Translations under genes and position numbers: made by a program
Part shown: one piece after another, positions 13,101-64,000 of the stretch
How the letters are laid out: every line of letters starts with the position of its first letter
Position numbering within the stretch: position 1 is the stretch's first letter
Notes under the pieces: model-generated
Databases searched by the model: none
Seen by the model: only the letters and a program-made list of their open reading frames with translations
Told to the model about the DNA's origin: nothing
Assembly (NCBI GenBank): GCA_008921705.1
Contig: VFFE01006609.1
Span: 98,574-162,573 of the forward strand
DNA length: 64,000 nucleotides
Source of the DNA: Burhinus oedicnemus
Taxonomy: Eukaryota > Chordata > Aves > Charadriiformes > Burhinidae
Direction of reading: 5' to 3'

Positions 13101-14569
13101 GTCCAATGTAAAAGTTTTACTGAAGACTTGGCTAAAGCAGTATGAGTAGTATTGTGGCAAATTCAGAAAATTTCAGTAAAAAAAGCTCTTGAGCACTTAA
13201 GAGTTATGCTTAAAAAATAGTGCTACAGAGTTTGAATTAAAAACTCTTACATTTGTGCACAGAGGTGTCAGGCAGTTGGAAATTATTCTCTATTTTCTCC
13301 AACTCTGGAATGACTGACCTTTCTGCTCCAGTTACGGGTGCTGGTTAATACAGACAAATAAAGACAGCACAGAAAAACAAAACAGCCATTAGGGCTAACT
13401 CAAGAGAAGAAAAAAACCAGATCTGAGCATTTCTTTTTAAATGAAACTAGCAAATTGTTTTTAAACTGTTGCTGTAGAATGATGCACTGTAAAGTATAAA
13501 CTGATGTGGCTGGAAATAATATTACATTGCCTGTCACTGCAATAATTCCAAAGTAATGTGTGGTTAAGATAGCATAAACTATGCACAAATACTTACTGTT
13601 AAAATCAGAAAAATTAAATAAAATGATTACTTGTACTAAAAACAGGTGCGTCCCAAAGGAAAGTTTAGAACTGACTGGCTTGACAGAGCTGGCCTATTTT
13701 ATAACCTACTAACTTCTGCTGCAAAGATTCTACTCCAATTTTAGGATCCCTGCAAGTTTTAGAGCTGTCATCTTATTTGAAAGCTGGTATTGTCGTATTT
13801 TATCAACAGGTTTTCACCACTGGATTTAAAAAAAATAATAAAATAATAAAATTCATCCAGTACTTAGGTAAGTAGACAGTGACAGGACATGCAGACAACT
13901 ACCTGAATCTCAGGCATGCTTCAACTATGTGTATTAGAGAGAGATGGGGAAAATTCACTGTACCAGCCTCACTTGCTTTTTGAAAAAGAACAAGCCCACT
14001 GTGGAAGCAGTACTCAGTTGGGACCCTTTTCTAGACAGCAGTCAAGTAATATGTATCTAAACTTGGCCTCCTAAGATTTGTGGATTACCCTTATCCCACC
14101 ATGATTGTTTTCATGACTGTTTTCTCAGTGTAACTTAACAAGCACAGATCCAGCTACACCAACACCAAATGTGTATTTTTCTCTTTTTAAAATAACTCTT
14201 ATATTAATATGAAGACATCTGTCAACGTGAGCCCTCTAATAGTCAGCCATGTGATTCTTGTTTCCACTATCCATACTGATATATCCGTGTTGAGAGACCT
14301 TCAGATTACTCAGTGAGGCTCAGTCAAAGGGAATCTGTGACCCACAGAAACAGTTCAAGCAATCTCTTCCACTGTTGTGAACCATGAGCAGGGGTAGATG
14401 ACTCATATATTAGGGACTGGAGTTCTCAAATTAAAAAAAAAACCACACAAGTCTTTTGTTTGTGGTAGCAATAGCTCAATCTTAGTTAAAACACAAGTTA
14501 TCTCTTGTGTCTCGTGTGTTTCTAAAATACAGGGAAACATACTTAAGTCAGAGCCACCTCATTAGGAAG
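10196..14569. other. Intergenic, upstream flank of the DIAPH2 CpG island
   Basis: AT-rich sequence without a recognisable gene. It contains an octamer-like ATGCAAAT at about 10912-10919 and a poly-T tract at 11394-11410. A minus-strand open frame of 154 codons (11164-11628) has no family resemblance and includes a poly-Lys run that comes from the poly-T. Confidence 0.7.
11394..11410 (+). repeat. Poly-T tract, 17 T
   Basis: A homopolymer in the intergenic region, possibly the reversed tail of an old retroposed element, though no element body is recognisable. Confidence 0.85.
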
Positions 14570-15043
14570 CCCTTCGTGTGTGAAGTGTCGGGGCACCCTG
14601 CACATGGGGCCCAGCAGCTGCTGCGTGAGGCAGTCAGATGGAGACACGGCGGTTCTCGAAAACGCGTACTGTCACAGCCATCGCCGGCCGTCCCGCTTTC
14701 TCGAAAGCCCGAAAGTACTACGACAGCCGGCTCCGGCCGCCTCAGCTCTCTGCCCGCCCACGGACCAGCTAACTCCGTCCGAAAGGAGACGGCCGAGCAC
14801 CAGCCTCGCCCCTTCCTCCTCACAGCAACCTGAGGAACGGCTCAGCTGGCAGCCCTGGGGATAAATCCACCTACACGCCGGCTTCGTGCTGCCAAAGCCA
14901 GGGCCGGTCAGTTGTGGTTCCCACTTCACCTTTCCAGTGAGCGTTTCTGTTCAAAACCCCCGAGTTCCGCCATTTCCTGGCCGGGCACCGCCAGCCCTCC
15001 TCCGCTCCCGCCCCGCGGGCGGTGTGCCGCTGCTGGCCCGGAC

Positions 15044-15055
15044 TGCGCATGCGCA
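15044..15055. promoter_or_regulatory. NRF1 consensus site (palindromic)
   Basis: TGCGCATGCGCA is a full match to the NRF1 consensus YGCGCAYGCGCR. It is followed by a two-mismatch copy at 15063-15074 (GGCACATGCGCG) and a partial copy at 15092-15103 (CGCGCATGCCTG). The cluster is 190-250 bp upstream of the start codon, consistent with a position at or just upstream of the transcription start. Binding is inferred, not shown. Confidence 0.6.
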
Positions 15056-15225
15056 CCGCCCTGGCACATGCGCGGTAACGCTGGCCGGGCGGCGCGCATG
15101 CCTGGAGGCGTCCGGCGTCTGTGAGGCGGTGGATTGGGAGGAGGCGGTGGGGCAGCAGGACCAGGAACTGATCCAGCTGCGGCGGGGAGGGGACGGGGAG
15201 ACGCCCGGTGGTGTGCGTCGGCCCT

Positions 15226-15237
15226 ATGGGGCCTTGA
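15226..15237 (+). promoter_or_regulatory. Possible minimal upstream ORF (ATG-GGG-CCT-TGA)
   Basis: A three-codon ORF ending 57 nt before the DIAPH2 start codon. If transcription begins upstream of 15226, ribosomes would meet this uORF first and would need to reinitiate or leak past it. Whether it is in the mRNA depends on the unknown transcription start. Confidence 0.35.
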
Positions 15238-15294
15238 GGGTACAGCCCCGGTGAGAGGGGCGGGGTGCTGCTGGGGCGCGGAGCCGGTGGGAGG

Positions 15295-63127
<47,833 letters not shown>

Positions 63128-64000
63128 GTAATAAAACTAAACTACACTAAGTTCCACAGTTGACTTGAATTTTTATTTTATTTTTATTTTTAAAAGAATT
63201 GAAAAGAAATTGCCTGGGAGTATATTGTCTCTATGGAGTTTAAAATGTATGTTATGGTGGTAATGATTTTTTTTTTTTAAGCCAGCATAAACTAAGGATA
63301 GTTAATGGAGGTAACATTTTTCAAATAGTATATTCAGCACCTGTCACAGATATTTGCTTTATTGAGGAAAAAGTTTTCTGATGCTATGAGAAGTTTGAAT
63401 CCAGCCTGACTGTTTTTTTTCTCCAAATATTTATTTATGCTTTACCATTGCTACTTTTGTATGTTTTGCAGAAAGTGTTTGTTTTAGAAGGCTTTATACT
63501 TGAATTGCAAAGGTGGAAATCACGATAGCTGTGCGTGTACAATATACATGCCTTTCAGCATGTGCATGCAACTGATAACATCAATATTTTTTTGAACTCT
63601 GGATATCAGGCTAGCCACTTCTAAAATGAATATTTCACTAGCTTTATACAGTCTCATAGCTAAATATAACAAAAAATGCAAGACCTTATGGAAGGGGAAG
63701 GTGATGCTGATTTTGCTTGCATTCACTTCCCCATAAATTTTGTTCACAAGCACCAAAACTGTATCTCCAAGTGATCTGTCCAGGATCACTTGTGAAGCAG
63801 AGAGGACAAGAAATGCTGCTTGTTGAGCCCCCACAACATTTCCTGGGTTCCTTTTGTTTAATGATGATGAATTGGGTTTTAGACATGTCTGTTAGACCCT
63901 TTAGGAACCAACAGATACTACGGCTTGATGCTTATGCCTCAGCCTGGCTTATTTCCTACTTCTTTAATGCTAGGCAAGGTCTGCCTGTTGCCTTTTTTCC
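63128..64000 (+). other. DIAPH2 intron 16, 5' part
   Basis: GTAATA donor; the intron continues past the window edge. No FH1-like proline-rich coding sequence is seen. Confidence 0.85.

Noticed and set aside
14507..15254. Several overlapping open frames of 60-120 codons on both strands upstream of exon 1
   Set aside because: All are in the CpG island where stop codons are rare. They overlap each other and none has a recognisable domain.

Overview
The window looks like vertebrate nuclear DNA, most likely from a bird outside the chicken lineage. Genes are split into many small exons with GT-AG introns, there is a CpG-island promoter, a CR1-type LINE tail, and two solo LTRs of a kind I associate with neoavian genomes. 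No prokaryotic or viral gene layout is present. The species assignment is inference; the intron-exon structure is read directly.

One gene is recognised: the 5' part of DIAPH2 (diaphanous-related formin 2, mDia3 family), on the + strand from a CpG-island promoter at about 14.6-15.9 kb to the end of the window. I mapped 16 coding exons: 15 have strong protein-level support, and one is a 21-nt microexon. All joins keep frame, giving 541 residues (534 without the microexon). They cover the N-terminal tail, the GTPase-binding and FH3/DID armadillo region, the dimerisation region and the start of the coiled coil. The proline-rich FH1, the actin-nucleating FH2 and the DAD lie beyond the right edge.

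Layout: 1-14.57 kb is intergenic, AT-rich and without a recognisable gene, and carries a minus-strand solo LTR at 9720-10190. At 14.57-15.86 kb is the CpG island with NRF1-like sites and coding exon 1. At 15.4-33.8 kb is the 18.4-kb intron 1, with a CR1 fragment, a plus-strand solo LTR, and a 4-kb block whose strand composition looks reversed. From 33.8 to 63.1 kb are exons 2-16. Intron 16 runs off the window.

The most noteworthy signals are in the DIAPH2 splicing architecture. Intron 12 is an AT-AC intron with a perfect U12-type 5' splice site and branch site. A 21-nt phase-0 microexon sits between exons 4 and 6, with a weaker 18-nt second candidate downstream. Exon 2 is a tiny 33-nt phase-0 cassette. 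Intron 7 is only 85 nt, and its retention would put a stop codon immediately after the exon. I found no evidence of an undescribed multi-gene system.
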